DNA of 64,000 bases from contig NZ_CP059732.1 of assembly GCF_014117325.1 (NCBI RefSeq), positions 3,857,001-3,921,000 on the forward strand, given 5' to 3'. Shown here piece by piece: positions 8,827-18,905 of the stretch. The notes beneath the pieces were generated by a model. It searched no databases. It had not been told where the DNA came from and saw nothing but the letters and a program-made list of their open reading frames with translations. The position numbers were made by a program, and so were the translations under genes. The DNA is from Spirosoma foliorum (GTDB lineage Bacteria > Bacteroidota > Bacteroidia > Cytophagales > Spirosomataceae). Each line of letters starts with the position of its first letter. Position 1 is the stretch's first letter.

Positions 8827-11562
8827 CTAGGCCGGCTGAAAATCCAACAGACGGCAAAAGCGATAAATATTTGGGTCAGCCAATGGATTGTTCGAAAACT
8901 GGTTATATACCCAGTCATAATAAGCCTGACAATTAGGCGCATTGGGGTCAGTTGGCCGTTTTTTTCGTACTACCAGATCAACCACTTCAGATGAATTATT
9001 ATAAGTGATTGATTTAAGAAACCCGTTTACTGGATTCCCGTCAGGGTTGATGATGGTTAAAAAACCACAACGTGTTTCCTCAGGTCCTTGATTTTTCAAG
9101 GCGGCAAAGATTTTACGCCGGGTTTCTTTCGTAATTCTTCCTTTTACCTTGATTAATTCCGGTTGAAATACGCGATCGAAACGCTGAAAAGCGCCCAGGG
9201 CAATGCTCCCCGTTTCGCGGATTAATTGTTTGTCCGGATCACCCGGTAAGGGACTAAGCCCCATTTTGACCTGCGTGGTCACCTTGCCGTTTTGTTTATA
9301 GGCGGTGCACTTAAGCTCATCAATATTCTGCTTATAGGCCAGGCCTGAATTAATGAAGGGAGCATGCCGAAAGAGCATCCGGGCTGGCGTGAGCTCCGCA
9401 TTGATCACCGTCTCGGGATCTGCTACACCGGTGATGGTTAACCGTTCGCTGGTGCGTAGTTTGACCGCCTGCGTGCCGACCTGCCAACTGCAGCTGAAGG
9501 GACCGCCGGCGACCATGGACGTAACCGAGTCAACCTCATAGGTGGGTGTGGCCGCAAAATCAGTAATATCCAGCTTGATGCCCACCACCTTATAGGTTTT
9601 GCCGTCGTTGGTTGTGCCAGTGCCCGAGAAGGTCAACAGATCACCGTAATTCAACACAACGCCAGCCGCTCCTGGGTTGATGACCGCATTTGAAAACTGA
9701 ATGTAATGGGCCGTGTAGGGCTTAACAGGTGTTGGATTCTCGACAATAAACCGGATGCTGTCGGCATGCCCAAAGGCGACCACGTGCAACAGAAACCCCT
9801 CGTCGTCATACGTGCCGGCATCGGTAGTCGTTGACACCTCTTTGCCATCGACGGTTTTTTTGATACCCAATCGCCGTGCCTCCTCGATCGCCGTGCCGGC
9901 GGCAATTAAGGGGCACAGAATGTCGAGTTTGGAATCCCGGCTGATCAGCGGGGTCTGGTAGGTGTGCACCGTATTAAATTCCTCGGCAACCCCCGTTCCG
10001 GAATCAGGATACTTTTCGTAGCCTACATCGATCTGATTATACAGCAAATCCAGATCAGGCTCTTCCGAATACTCAAAGATTTCGTCGATCACGGCAATTT
10101 CTGCACCCCGGTAAAACCACTCCCCCGCTTCGATGCGCATCGAATGCTCACCCGTCGTTAAATCCTTTTCGTACAAAATGCCCGCAGCGTGTTGGCTCCA
10201 GAGCGTATCCATCAGCATTTTAGCTGTAAAAGTGGGCGCTTTGTCAATTCCACGTAGCTGATAGCCCGACGTGATGGCGTATTCGGTCGCGTAACCATCC
10301 ATCATCTGATCAACACTCGCCTTATCGATCAGACTACCATGTACAGCCCCGGTTTTGGGTGAATTTACCAGGCTAGATGTAATGGCCCCAAACACGTGAC
10401 GTAGTGCGTCCGGTAGTAAATAAGCCTTTGTGATGGTCGCGGCTGCCCGCGTTTTTCGATCGATCAGGATGCGCAGATTAGCCACTTCGACGTAGAATTC
10501 TATTTGCTTGATCCGGTTGACGGTAAAGGCAACAATTTTACAGAATGGAAATAGCTGAGCACCAACGGGCAATTCCAGATCAGCGTGATAGGACCCCTCA
10601 AACGAGTGCTCCACACTGTTTACATACCCATCCCCCGATTTGGGTGGACACAGGGCTATTGTCTGGTTAGCCTTACCAGGCTGAGTCAGAATAACCACCG
10701 GCTCAAAACGCAGAATAGCAAACTGGGCCTTTCCCAGTAAACCACTCTTGGTAATGGCCACGTTTACCCGAAAAAGCCAGTCAATTTCAACATGGTAACT
10801 ACCTGCCGTATTGGCATCGACCGTTAATAATGCTGGCGGCTCAACAACCCCTAGTGGGCTGACATCGCCATACAAATAGGAGATTCCACTGAGCGTTGAA
10901 AGCTCCGGAGTGGTGTTGCTGGCAACCGTGGCCACGACAGCCGGTGCCGGGTAGGTCATTTTGGGCAGCAAATAGAACGATCCCCCTAACTCAAAGCCCT
11001 CTCCCGCCGAAAATACTTTACTTTCTGAATCGAGGCCCTGACGGGCAAACTGACCAACTTCGTGTAGCGTCTGGCCATACATGGGAATTTCCGTGACGGG
11101 CGTAGGATCGATCTGTACATTATCCAACGTTAACACTGAATCCAACGCAATCGGCGATTCCCACCGGGCATTCACTTTACTGTGATCATCATTGGTTACG
11201 ATACTGACCGACACCCGACCCGGTTGGATATCGATGGTTTCAAAATCAATTTTACCGTCGTAATCGATTGTTTCGGTACCATCCCGCGCAATGTCAACCA
11301 CGATAAATTCAACAACAGCGTCAGTGCCATAGGTGTAGTATTGACTGGAGAGTAATTCGTGGGAGGATTCACAGGTAAAGTCCAGTTTCAAATCCCCATC
11401 GGAGTAATTGTAGTTGAATCCGTGGTAGCGTTCGTCGACAGAGCCCACAAGCGGAACGTCGGACCACTTGACGGGCTCAGCAATATCGGGCATGATCACC
11501 ACTGGCTCTGTCACCCCTACGGATTTTACTGCCGTTTTTAGTCTGAAAATAGTTTGGCTCAT
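8827..11562 (-). CDS. Tail-tip / baseplate protein
   Basis: 911 residues, directly downstream of the tape measure gene and overlapping it by 4 bases (ATGA). In siphophage operons this slot is taken by distal tail and tail-associated baseplate proteins. The N-terminal third contains beta-rich segments (TYGTDAVVEFIVVDIARDGT, DGKIDFETIDIQPG) like those of tail-hub proteins; the middle has RIEAGEWFYRGAEIAVIDEIFEY. No lysozyme or peptidase motif was seen. Function is assigned from position and size. Confidence 0.6.
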   Translation of the reverse strand: MSQTIFRLKTAVKSVGVTEPVVIMPDIAEPVKWSDVPLVGSVDERYHGFNYNYSDGDLKLDFTCESSHELLSSQYYTYGTDAVVEFIVVDIARDGTETIDYDGKIDFETIDIQPGRVSVSIVTNDDHSKVNARWESPIALDSVLTLDNVQIDPTPVTEIPMYGQTLHEVGQFARQGLDSESKVFSAGEGFELGGSFYLLPKMTYPAPAVVATVASNTTPELSTLSGISYLYGDVSPLGVVEPPALLTVDANTAGSYHVEIDWLFRVNVAITKSGLLGKAQFAILRFEPVVILTQPGKANQTIALCPPKSGDGYVNSVEHSFEGSYHADLELPVGAQLFPFCKIVAFTVNRIKQIEFYVEVANLRILIDRKTRAAATITKAYLLPDALRHVFGAITSSLVNSPKTGAVHGSLIDKASVDQMMDGYATEYAITSGYQLRGIDKAPTFTAKMLMDTLWSQHAAGILYEKDLTTGEHSMRIEAGEWFYRGAEIAVIDEIFEYSEEPDLDLLYNQIDVGYEKYPDSGTGVAEEFNTVHTYQTPLISRDSKLDILCPLIAAGTAIEEARRLGIKKTVDGKEVSTTTDAGTYDDEGFLLHVVAFGHADSIRFIVENPTPVKPYTAHYIQFSNAVINPGAAGVVLNYGDLLTFSGTGTTNDGKTYKVVGIKLDITDFAATPTYEVDSVTSMVAGGPFSCSWQVGTQAVKLRTSERLTITGVADPETVINAELTPARMLFRHAPFINSGLAYKQNIDELKCTAYKQNGKVTTQVKMGLSPLPGDPDKQLIRETGSIALGAFQRFDRVFQPELIKVKGRITKETRRKIFAALKNQGPEETRCGFLTIINPDGNPVNGFLKSITYNNSSEVVDLVVRKKRPTDPNAPNCQAYYDWVYNQFSNNPLADPNIYRFCRLLDFQPA

Positions 11563-14500
11563 GATAACCGATGCTTGTCTTTCTGAATTTTTCGGCGCGT
11601 ATTCGCTTCCTGTACACTAACATTAAAGCCATGCTTATCCCATGAAAGCAGGTTTTTAGGGTGCTTGGCAATCTCATTGCCCACCGCCTTACCGATCGCT
11701 CCGGCCGATGGCCCCCTAAAGCCCATAGCCGCCGATATCATTCGGGTTTGATAAAGCTCCCTGTTTTGGCTTAAACTGGCCACGGCTTGCTTCTGTAAAT
11801 TGCTACGATGAAGTAGTCCGTTTGCTTCCCAGGCACGCTCATCAGAAAGCATTCGCTCCGTCAATGGATTGGGTAGAATGATATCCCTACGTTTGACCTG
11901 AATAATCGAGGGTTTGTCGATTAGGGTAGGCTGACCATCTCTAAACAACAGTTCCCGACCAGCCTCGCCAACCTCAGCCGGTCCTTCGTATAGATCAGAT
12001 ACGTTTTTACCGTCTTTGTATTGAGGCAGGGGTTTAGCCAGGACAATACCCGCCTGAACGGCGCCCAGTAAAGCGATGGCTATAGCCAAGCCTGGCTTTG
12101 AAAGTGATTTACTGACTTCGACTGCCGTTGAAATTGCGATATTGAACAAAGCCTGATTTCGGGCGGCTACATCCTGCTGATGCTGAATTTGTTTACTCTG
12201 AGCATCGTATTTTTTCTCGATTGCAGCTTTGGCCGCTTCATTGTCACCGACCGTACTCAGTTCATATTCCTTCTGTTTTTCGAGGGCCGTCAGTCGATTC
12301 TGGTTTTTTTGCTGCTCGATATCAAAAAGACCATTGATTAACGAAGCTCCAACTTCATAGTATTTTTCCTGAATTTGCTGTTTAGTCTGGAGGTAGTCCC
12401 TATCGGCCTCCATCATTTGGGCATACTTATCTTTTAGCCGCTGCACTTCATCTTTATCACCTTTTCGTTCAGCCTCTTCCATCTGAGCGAGCAACGTCAT
12501 TAAGTCAACTTTACGCTGTTGGGTTAGCCCATGCAAATCATTATTGAAGTCATATTCCAGGCGCCGGCGTTTGGTATCGTACTCGACCATAATACCCGCC
12601 TGATCTGCTAGATTCTTTGTTTGATCAGCCAGGCGTTTTGCGGCTGCATCCCGAATTTCGGCCTCAGTCAATTGTTTCCCCTGCCGCGTCAGGCTATAAT
12701 CCACGTACGGACGCTCCCCGATTCGATCTAAATCAGAGGTTGCGATTGGATTGATGGTTGAGGTAACCCGTTTTTTGTTGTAAGTGCCATTTTCAACCTG
12801 CTCCATTGTCTCCTTAATGGCCTCAAACTGACGCTTCAGTTCAGTTACCCGGTCGACTAGTTTCTGATCAATGGTAATAGCCCGCCCCGCTTTTAAATCA
12901 GCTAACGCCTGGGATTGAAGCGTTTTTTCGATATCCTTGATTTGTTTGTCTAATTTTTCAAGTTCAGTATCATCGTTTGCGGGTTTAAGCCGATCCTTGA
13001 CCTCTTTATCCTTTGCTTTTTGCTCAGCATCTAATCGCCTATAAACGTCTAGTTTGGCTTTCAAAACCTCATTTTTAGGGTCAGCGGCCAATTGCTTTTC
13101 CAATGCGATAATCTCAGCCGTTCGTTTCTTGACGGACTGAGCCTGAAACCGCGCCAAATCGGCCTCGTTTCGTTCAACGTTGGCTCTGGCTTCAATAGAT
13201 TCTTGTCTTGATGCGGCTTGTCGTTCGGCCAACTCTAACTTAATGTTTTGACGCTGAAGTCTTAGTCGAAGAGATTGAATGTCCTCAGCCATCTTAGTCT
13301 CACCTTCCCTCCTCAAATCGGCCTCCTGAGTGATTAGGTCTTGAATTAATTTTTTGCGTTTGGCTGGCTCCATCCCGTTAAAGTCGCTCATTGTTTGATC
13401 GGCAGCTCTGCGCCTGCCAATCCGATCACCAAGTGAGGAACTTAATAGGTGGGCGGGGGTAAACATCAACAGGAAGTCCCCTAGTGAACCATCCTGTAGG
13501 GCTAATCTCGCATCGCGCAGTACATTAGCGATACCCGTACTGATTGCACCAAAAAAGGAGGTGATTCTGCTGTTATTATTGAATGTATCAAGCAGTAGGG
13601 CTGTTTCATTCTTAACGCGAGCCACCCCAGCGGCCATGTTTTCAATTTTTTGATTGGTGTCTAGCGAGTAAGTTTCGCCTAACTTTCCAGCCAATTTTGG
13701 CAATACGTCCGTGGCTAACAATTCGCCACTTTCCATCATCTTCAGTAGTTTAGTCTGACTAACTCCAAGAGCCTCGCTAAGAAGGCGCAGGGCACCGGGA
13801 AGTCGGTCGCCAAGTTGCCCTTTTAATTCCTCAGCTTGAATAGACCCTTTAGAGATCATATCCGTCAAGGCTTTCAGTGTGCCTTCTATGGTTTCGGTTG
13901 TCAATCCGAGTTTAGCGCCTGCCGTACTAATTGCAGTAAATATTTTTTCGGTTGCACGACCTTCTAGTACCGTATCCCTAGTGGCTCCTTTAAGTTTTTT
14001 ATAATTATCAATCAGGGTGTGATACTCCACACCCAATTTATCAGCCAAAGAAATTAAAAACTGCTGGGAACGTACAAAGTCGGCATTATCTCTACTGGCA
14101 GCTTTTAAGCCCTGATTGGCCCGCTCCATTTCCCCCATAATTGTCACGCCGACTTTTATGGCTTCAAAGGCAATGGCCACCCCGCCAGCTAAAGAGCTAA
14201 ATCCAACAAGTTCTCCGGCAATCTCTTTTACTACACTAGCATAATTACCGACATTGCGCTGAGATAAACCCATCTGGCGATCAGCATTCAACAGCGCCTT
14301 GCTGTTTTTGTCGATCTGCTTCTGCATCTCAACAGCAATCCGATTATGCTGATTGATCTTACCTGTCAGCGGATCAAACCCATTTTCAAGGTTTTTTAAA
14401 TCCTGACGAAGTTTTTGGGTAGCTCGATCTAAAGAGTTATAGGAGTTTTGGGCAACAATATTTGCTTTTGTAGCTTCTAGGGTAACTTTAGTTAATGTAT

Positions 14501-14948
14501 TGAGGACGGTAGATGTTTGTCGTAGCTCTTTAGAAATTTCTTTTTGCCTCGCTACATTTTTTTCCTCAGCCCGATCAAGATTATTGTACTCTGTTTTAAG
14601 GTCGGCCACCCGCTTTTTCATCGCGGCAACCGATGCAGAATTAAGGTTAAGTAGTTGCTGATTACGACTTAAGACGGCCTGATAATCCTTTTCGGCTTGG
14701 GTCAGCTTCTTTACATCATCCTTAAGACCGGATAACCCAGAATTACCGCCGATTTTTGCCGAAGATTGATTGCTAATTTGCTCACGAAGAGCAATTGCTT
14801 CATCACGAACACTTTTCAATGATTGAGCGACACGCTCATTCTGAGCAACAGCCGAATCAGCAAACTTTGCGTTAGCAGCTTCAAGTTTGGCAATACTCTT
14901 TATAATATCACCAGTATTGGCAAGGTCTTCAAATAATACGGCATTCAT
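11559..14948 (-). CDS. Tail tape measure protein
   Basis: 1129 residues. Residues about 1-240 are coiled coil; residues about 275-400 match the tape-measure N-terminal domain (TIGR02675 type), including SIQAEELKGQLGDRLPGAL and a KLLKMMESGELLATDVLPKL segment. A hydrophobic helix (about 250-265) and a long coiled coil (500-920) follow. A membrane-active-looking segment lies at about 960-990, and the C-terminus has the usual EGPAEVGEAGRELLF motif. The protein sets tail length and enters the cell envelope during DNA injection. It is the first gene after leader element copy 2. Confidence 0.9.
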   Translation of the reverse strand: MNAVLFEDLANTGDIIKSIAKLEAANAKFADSAVAQNERVAQSLKSVRDEAIALREQISNQSSAKIGGNSGLSGLKDDVKKLTQAEKDYQAVLSRNQQLLNLNSASVAAMKKRVADLKTEYNNLDRAEEKNVARQKEISKELRQTSTVLNTLTKVTLEATKANIVAQNSYNSLDRATQKLRQDLKNLENGFDPLTGKINQHNRIAVEMQKQIDKNSKALLNADRQMGLSQRNVGNYASVVKEIAGELVGFSSLAGGVAIAFEAIKVGVTIMGEMERANQGLKAASRDNADFVRSQQFLISLADKLGVEYHTLIDNYKKLKGATRDTVLEGRATEKIFTAISTAGAKLGLTTETIEGTLKALTDMISKGSIQAEELKGQLGDRLPGALRLLSEALGVSQTKLLKMMESGELLATDVLPKLAGKLGETYSLDTNQKIENMAAGVARVKNETALLLDTFNNNSRITSFFGAISTGIANVLRDARLALQDGSLGDFLLMFTPAHLLSSSLGDRIGRRRAADQTMSDFNGMEPAKRKKLIQDLITQEADLRREGETKMAEDIQSLRLRLQRQNIKLELAERQAASRQESIEARANVERNEADLARFQAQSVKKRTAEIIALEKQLAADPKNEVLKAKLDVYRRLDAEQKAKDKEVKDRLKPANDDTELEKLDKQIKDIEKTLQSQALADLKAGRAITIDQKLVDRVTELKRQFEAIKETMEQVENGTYNKKRVTSTINPIATSDLDRIGERPYVDYSLTRQGKQLTEAEIRDAAAKRLADQTKNLADQAGIMVEYDTKRRRLEYDFNNDLHGLTQQRKVDLMTLLAQMEEAERKGDKDEVQRLKDKYAQMMEADRDYLQTKQQIQEKYYEVGASLINGLFDIEQQKNQNRLTALEKQKEYELSTVGDNEAAKAAIEKKYDAQSKQIQHQQDVAARNQALFNIAISTAVEVSKSLSKPGLAIAIALLGAVQAGIVLAKPLPQYKDGKNVSDLYEGPAEVGEAGRELLFRDGQPTLIDKPSIIQVKRRDIILPNPLTERMLSDERAWEANGLLHRSNLQKQAVASLSQNRELYQTRMISAAMGFRGPSAGAIGKAVGNEIAKHPKNLLSWDKHGFNVSVQEANTRRKIQKDKHRLS

Positions 14949-14972
14949 TGGACGGCATCAATAGCGGTTGGG

Positions 14973-14991
14973 GGCCGCACCGTCCGTAGTG
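14973..14991 (-). promoter_or_regulatory. Repeated leader element, copy 2 (tape measure leader)
   Basis: Minus strand CACTACGGACGGTGCGGCC, 24 bases upstream of the tape measure ATG. A TAGTTTTA box (15008-15001), a weak match to the -7 consensus, lies 9 bases upstream, inside the U tract of the preceding terminator. The surrounding sequence (14941-15025) is duplicated at 26757-26838. Confidence 0.7.
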
Positions 14992-15010
14992 AGGTTGATG
15001 TAAAACTAAT

Positions 15011-15036
15011 AAAAAAAGCCCGGAATCTGTCCGAGC
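15011..15036 (-). terminator. Rho-independent terminator after cargo lipoprotein
   Basis: On the minus strand the stem GCTCGGA / TCCGGGC (7 pairs, one G-U) closes a 5-base loop and is followed by seven U residues. It ends the transcript of the lipoprotein gene at 15062 and separates the cargo from the tape measure unit. Confidence 0.75.
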
Positions 15037-15061
15037 CAAAATAGTTTACCGATCAAGCCGA

Positions 15062-15505
15062 TTAGAAGTTTATCGGAGATTCTCCGCCAACCGTTTTACC
15101 TCCGTGATCTTCACTAAATGTTACTCTTGCTCTCCCAAAGTCACCCGACTTTACACCCATTCTTTGGAGCATTGCGTCTGGGTATCTTCCAAAATTAAAT
15201 AGTACTGTCTCCTTTTCAAATGGCCCACGCCCCACAGTAGTAACCTCAAAATCATCAACCCTTGGACTACGCTTATCCGTATAGATTGACCTGTATATCC
15301 CAGTTTCAGGGTCTTTTACTTCAAAATTAAGTACAGCCGCTCCGCTAATCGCAGTGGGTAACCCCGAAGCATCGGCCAGAACAAAATAAACCTGAAAACC
15401 ATCCCCCTCCCTTAAAGCCACTACATCCTTTATATAGGAAACTGGGTTTGAGTTTTTACTACAACCCATAAGGAATAGTAAGGACAGATAAAGGTACTTT
15501 TTCAT
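15062..15505 (-). CDS. Small lipoprotein of the cargo island
   Basis: The reading frame is open to 15658, but the ATG at 15505 gives a perfect lipoprotein signal (MKKYLYLSLLFLMGC, Cys15), so this start is preferred (147 residues). The mature part is a beta-rich domain with no recognised family. It is followed by a terminator and the tape-measure leader, and preceded by the DUF4157 gene. A second lipoprotein holds the equivalent place at the other edge of the island (26853-27119). An immunity or exclusion role is possible but inferred. Confidence 0.65.
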   Translation of the reverse strand: MKKYLYLSLLFLMGCSKNSNPVSYIKDVVALREGDGFQVYFVLADASGLPTAISGAAVLNFEVKDPETGIYRSIYTDKRSPRVDDFEVTTVGRGPFEKETVLFNFGRYPDAMLQRMGVKSGDFGRARVTFSEDHGGKTVGGESPINF

Positions 15506-15677
15506 GGCGTAAAAGGGAGGTTTTTGGCAAATATCAACCCTTACCCTATTGTAGTCAAAAGAATCAGGTGTTTCCAACTTGGAGGAGCTAACCACAGCGC
15601 TTCTTAGCCAAATCAAATTTTGGAGGAAACCCCGGACCTGTTGCAAACTCTCTTTCATAAAAAAGCGATAGGATTCA

Positions 15678-17477
15678 TTACAAGTTCACATTATTATACT
15701 TTATGCCCTTGCCATCTGGACCTATTCGCGGTACCTCTCTCTGTATTTTAGGTGCACCGGGCATCTCCAGTTGTGTTTTTTTAGATTCTGGAGTTCGCAT
15801 AATATTATAAGGAGTTTTCATCCCTTTTTTAGGGGTTGATGCTTGAACCTTGAACTTATCAGTATTTTGTTGATCTAAAATTGAACCTTGAAAATTATGG
15901 TCTAAGAAATCAGTAAATAAGTCGAGAGAGGGATTATTCCGAAACTTATTTAAAAAGTCCTCAGCATCTTTAAAATCACCAATGCTAGCTGGATCGCTCT
16001 CAATTTGATCCCAAACTTCTGTTAAGTCAGCCTGTAGTTCATTTTCCAAAATTTCTTTCAGTTCGTCCTCATTATACTCTAATTTTTTATATACTTCTGA
16101 TAATTCCTGATGTTCTTTAATACTTGCTTCAAAAGCAACTTTTATAATATTCTTAATACTCTCCATTTGTTCAGCTAATCCTGACTTGCCTTCTGTGCCA
16201 GTAAAGACCGTATCGATATCCCTCAAAGGATTATCGGATTTACATAGCGTTTTTATATTTTTTTCAATCGTGCCCGATAAAAATCCAATTGCTGTATTAT
16301 CCAAACTATCACCGACCCATAAATTACCAAGATGGTTATGCAGGATTTTCCATATTAATCGTTTACATTCTTGTTTATTGCTCGTCTTCTCTTCGCCTAA
16401 TTTTCCAATCAGAATAGGATCTTTTTTTTCCAATTTATTAAGAGTCTTTTTAATCCAATCTTGCATACTCTCCAAATCTGCCTCCAACTTTTCAGCAGCA
16501 TGACCTAATAAATGAGACGGTATTACATGTCTTGCTGCTAGTACAATTTTCTCATTTGTTTCTGCTTCCTCTTGAAATTCGTTTCTTGTGCTAGTTCGTA
16601 TTTCATTAATAACTGGAATAAAAGCGGGCCTTATTCCAAGGTTTTTCGGACGATGAGTATTTGAATTGGTTTTTATCCTGGCTTCGGTCAACCCTAGTGC
16701 AATAGCCTTTTCAAAAAAATCATCCAATGAACCGAATGGTCCTGCCAAGTCTGTTTTTCCTTCCAGCCCTTTTACAGTCTCCAATAATAGCTTTTTAGTT
16801 ACCGTGTACCCATAATGTGGTAGGTTAAGTTGAATTTCATTTATTAATTCTCGTTGTTTGGGCTTCTCGTATACTACACCCTCAATTTCTATTGCTCTCT
16901 GAATTACCTGACTACTCTTTTGCCATCCTTTCGACTTAAGCTGACTAACTTCTGCCGCCTGACGATCGGCATTTGACTGGCTATACGAACTTTTTCGTTG
17001 CATTGGCAGAGCGGAACGTTGTCCCATCCGATCCGCTTCCTGCTCTAAACCAACATTATCATTGACCCCCACACCCCCTTTTAATTGCATTGTCGGCCTT
17101 ACCCGTCCCTGCTTTTGCTGTACTACGTGCCACGCTTCATGAGCCAGGTGCTTCTCCTGACCGGGGCCTAAGTAAATGTCACTCCCCTGCGCATAGGCCA
17201 GCGCCCCCACTTCTGCCGGTTTGCTAGAGTTATAATGCACCTGCACGTCATCGAGTGAAAAGCCCGACTGAGCCTCTAGGTTTGCTTTTAGCTGATCGGG
17301 TAACCCTTTGCCAAATTTGGCCTGTAGCACACGCGGTGAGGCATTGGCTACGTGTTGCAGCTTACGCTGAATAACCGCCGTGGGTCGGTTGTCAATAAGG
17401 CCTTTGGTCGGTTGGCTTTTGCGTTGAACGATAGCAGGCTTTGCCGTGATTTTTGAGGGTCGATTGAACGATTTCAT
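15678..17477 (-). CDS. DUF4157 (eCIS-core) protein with putative C-terminal toxin domain
   Basis: 599 residues. Residues about 55-150 match the DUF4157/eCIS-core domain: SGFSLDDVQVHYNSSKPAEV, GALAYAQGSDIYLGPG, a zinc-type HEAWH motif (113-117) and a downstream EQEADRMG acidic ligand. The domain is typical of effectors carried by extracellular contractile injection systems and of polymorphic toxins. The N-terminus has several IQRK-like repeats. Residues 195-560 are a different, charged helical module containing RHVIPSHLL (316-324), reminiscent of HNH-type toxin nucleases. The nuclease reading is tentative. No separate immunity gene is obvious. Confidence 0.7.
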   Translation of the reverse strand: MKSFNRPSKITAKPAIVQRKSQPTKGLIDNRPTAVIQRKLQHVANASPRVLQAKFGKGLPDQLKANLEAQSGFSLDDVQVHYNSSKPAEVGALAYAQGSDIYLGPGQEKHLAHEAWHVVQQKQGRVRPTMQLKGGVGVNDNVGLEQEADRMGQRSALPMQRKSSYSQSNADRQAAEVSQLKSKGWQKSSQVIQRAIEIEGVVYEKPKQRELINEIQLNLPHYGYTVTKKLLLETVKGLEGKTDLAGPFGSLDDFFEKAIALGLTEARIKTNSNTHRPKNLGIRPAFIPVINEIRTSTRNEFQEEAETNEKIVLAARHVIPSHLLGHAAEKLEADLESMQDWIKKTLNKLEKKDPILIGKLGEEKTSNKQECKRLIWKILHNHLGNLWVGDSLDNTAIGFLSGTIEKNIKTLCKSDNPLRDIDTVFTGTEGKSGLAEQMESIKNIIKVAFEASIKEHQELSEVYKKLEYNEDELKEILENELQADLTEVWDQIESDPASIGDFKDAEDFLNKFRNNPSLDLFTDFLDHNFQGSILDQQNTDKFKVQASTPKKGMKTPYNIMRTPESKKTQLEMPGAPKIQREVPRIGPDGKGIKYNNVNL

Positions 17478-17543
17478 TCAGTTAGGGAGGTTTATTAGTG
17501 TCGTAAAACTACTAGGCTAAAAAAAGAGGAAGGTGTCAATTTG

Positions 17544-17581
17544 GCGACAAATCCTGTCCCATAAGTGACAGGATTTGTCGC
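17544..17581. repeat. 15-bp perfect inverted repeat upstream of the DUF4157 gene
   Basis: GCGACAAATCCTGTC (17544-17558) pairs exactly with its complement at 17567-17581 across an 8-base loop. It lies 67 bases upstream of the DUF4157 start on the minus strand and has no U tract, so it could be an operator or an mRNA leader hairpin rather than a terminator. Confidence 0.6.
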
Positions 17582-17616
17582 GCTACAAAGTATAGGTTTT
17601 GCGGCAATCCTATTAC

Positions 17617-17638
17617 GGGGAAAAACCCCTTTTTGGGG
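17617..17638 (-). terminator. Probable terminator of the GTPase operon
   Basis: Minus strand reads CCCC AAAAA GGGG TTTTT: a short GC stem followed by a U5 run, about 280 bases after the stop of the GTPase gene. Confidence 0.45.
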
Positions 17639-17918
17639 AGGATTTAACTCGTATTTATCATTCGGCGGAAGGAGAACGCCAAGTTAGCAAGGGAAAGGTA
17701 ACTACACTAGTTACATCAGTCGAGCCAATTGATGTAGGTACGTATAAATGAGCCAATCAAGTATCCTAGTACTTTTCACCAATCAAGAAATTTACCAAGC
17801 ATAGTATGAGAAAGGTAGTATTCGTCTATTTAAAGGCGTTTTACAGAAGTTAAAGCGTATAAACGCAACAAAATGATAATTTTCTGTCCAATTAATTATC
17901 AAGAAAAAAATAGGCTCT

Positions 17919-18905
17919 TTATATAATTGCAGGTAATGGACTGTGTCTTAAAGTCCAATATAATGGTTCTATGACATTATCGGGCTCAATTTGAGTTGGT
18001 GGAAGATGTACAAATTGATCTTTGTTATACTGGGTATGTCCAATTGAAGAGACAAAAAAATAGTCAAAATACTGGCATTTGATTCTACAGACCTCTAAAA
18101 GCCTACTGACTTTGTCAATAATAGCAACCTCCTTTACATCTCTCAAAGACAAAATGTCTGACTTAAGGAAAAGAATAGATACTGGAATGTCTATTTTCTT
18201 ATTTTCAAACAAGCCCTTTTTCTCCGCATATATATTCAATGCAACGATAAACGAATTCTGATATTCTAGAATTTTTTCTTCTTTTTCATCTAGAATATAC
18301 ATTACATCTAATGTCAAAAATATTGCATCACTAGTTATTACATAATCAAAATATTCTGACCTATGTAACCATGAGCTCGAAGTAGGATTTAATTCATCAA
18401 ATTTTTCACCTGCAAAATCACCAACTTCAATTTTAAATCTTTTTGAAAGTAAAAAACTAGGACTTCTCTTCAATGTAGCATAAGCTCTATAAAAAAAAAC
18501 TTTATTAACACTAGTTCTGGGAAGCCAATTATTACTTACAAGGGTATTGTAATCTTTTGCTACTTGCTCGATTGTTTCGGCTCCATATGGCGAAAAAATT
18601 AGGCTTCGAGTTTTTTTTCGTTGAAGTAAGTCAAACAAGACTGTTAAGTATACTGTCTTTCCTGTATTAGGAAATCCGAGTAATGCGATGGAAAATGATT
18701 TAGGGTTTCGATTAATTGTTCGAATTAAATTTATAGAATATAAGACTAAAAACAATGGCAATACAATGTCTACCAAGTTGGCAAACTTATAAATTGAACC
18801 TAGCCTTTCGAATTCAGATAAATTAAATATTTTGCCTACTTCAAAAATTAAAAATATAGCAATTATTAAAGTAACAATATATACTTCAAAATTTCTATTA
18901 TTCAT
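17919..18905 (-). CDS. Membrane-anchored P-loop GTPase (DO-GTPase / TRAFAC-like)
   Basis: 328 residues. Two N-terminal transmembrane helices (about 8-24 and 45-62) precede a GTPase domain with a P-loop GFPNTGKT (77-84), a G3-like DFAG (163-166), a G4-like LKSD (247-250) and a G5-like SSIG (286-289). The order and spacing fit TRAFAC-class GTPases, particularly the DO-GTPase-like proteins described in bacterial conflict systems. The gene overlaps the upstream four-helix membrane protein by one base and is markedly AT-rich compared with the phage genes. A role in phage exclusion is a hypothesis. Confidence 0.7.
   Translation of the reverse strand: MNNRNFEVYIVTLIIAIFLIFEVGKIFNLSEFERLGSIYKFANLVDIVLPLFLVLYSINLIRTINRNPKSFSIALLGFPNTGKTVYLTVLFDLLQRKKTRSLIFSPYGAETIEQVAKDYNTLVSNNWLPRTSVNKVFFYRAYATLKRSPSFLLSKRFKIEVGDFAGEKFDELNPTSSSWLHRSEYFDYVITSDAIFLTLDVMYILDEKEEKILEYQNSFIVALNIYAEKKGLFENKKIDIPVSILFLKSDILSLRDVKEVAIIDKVSRLLEVCRIKCQYFDYFFVSSIGHTQYNKDQFVHLPPTQIEPDNVIEPLYWTLRHSPLPAII

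Larger units (their letters stand above)
17478..17918. other. 440-base intergenic region with two hairpins
   Basis: No gene is seen here. It holds a 15-bp perfect inverted repeat (17544-17581) and a terminator-like CCCC/GGGG hairpin (17617-17638). The rest is AT-rich leader and spacer between the GTPase gene and the DUF4157 gene. Confidence 0.6.

Noticed and set aside
15506..15658. Longer start of the cargo lipoprotein at 15658
   Set aside because: It would bury a perfect lipoprotein signal peptide in the middle of the protein; the ATG at 15505 fits much better.
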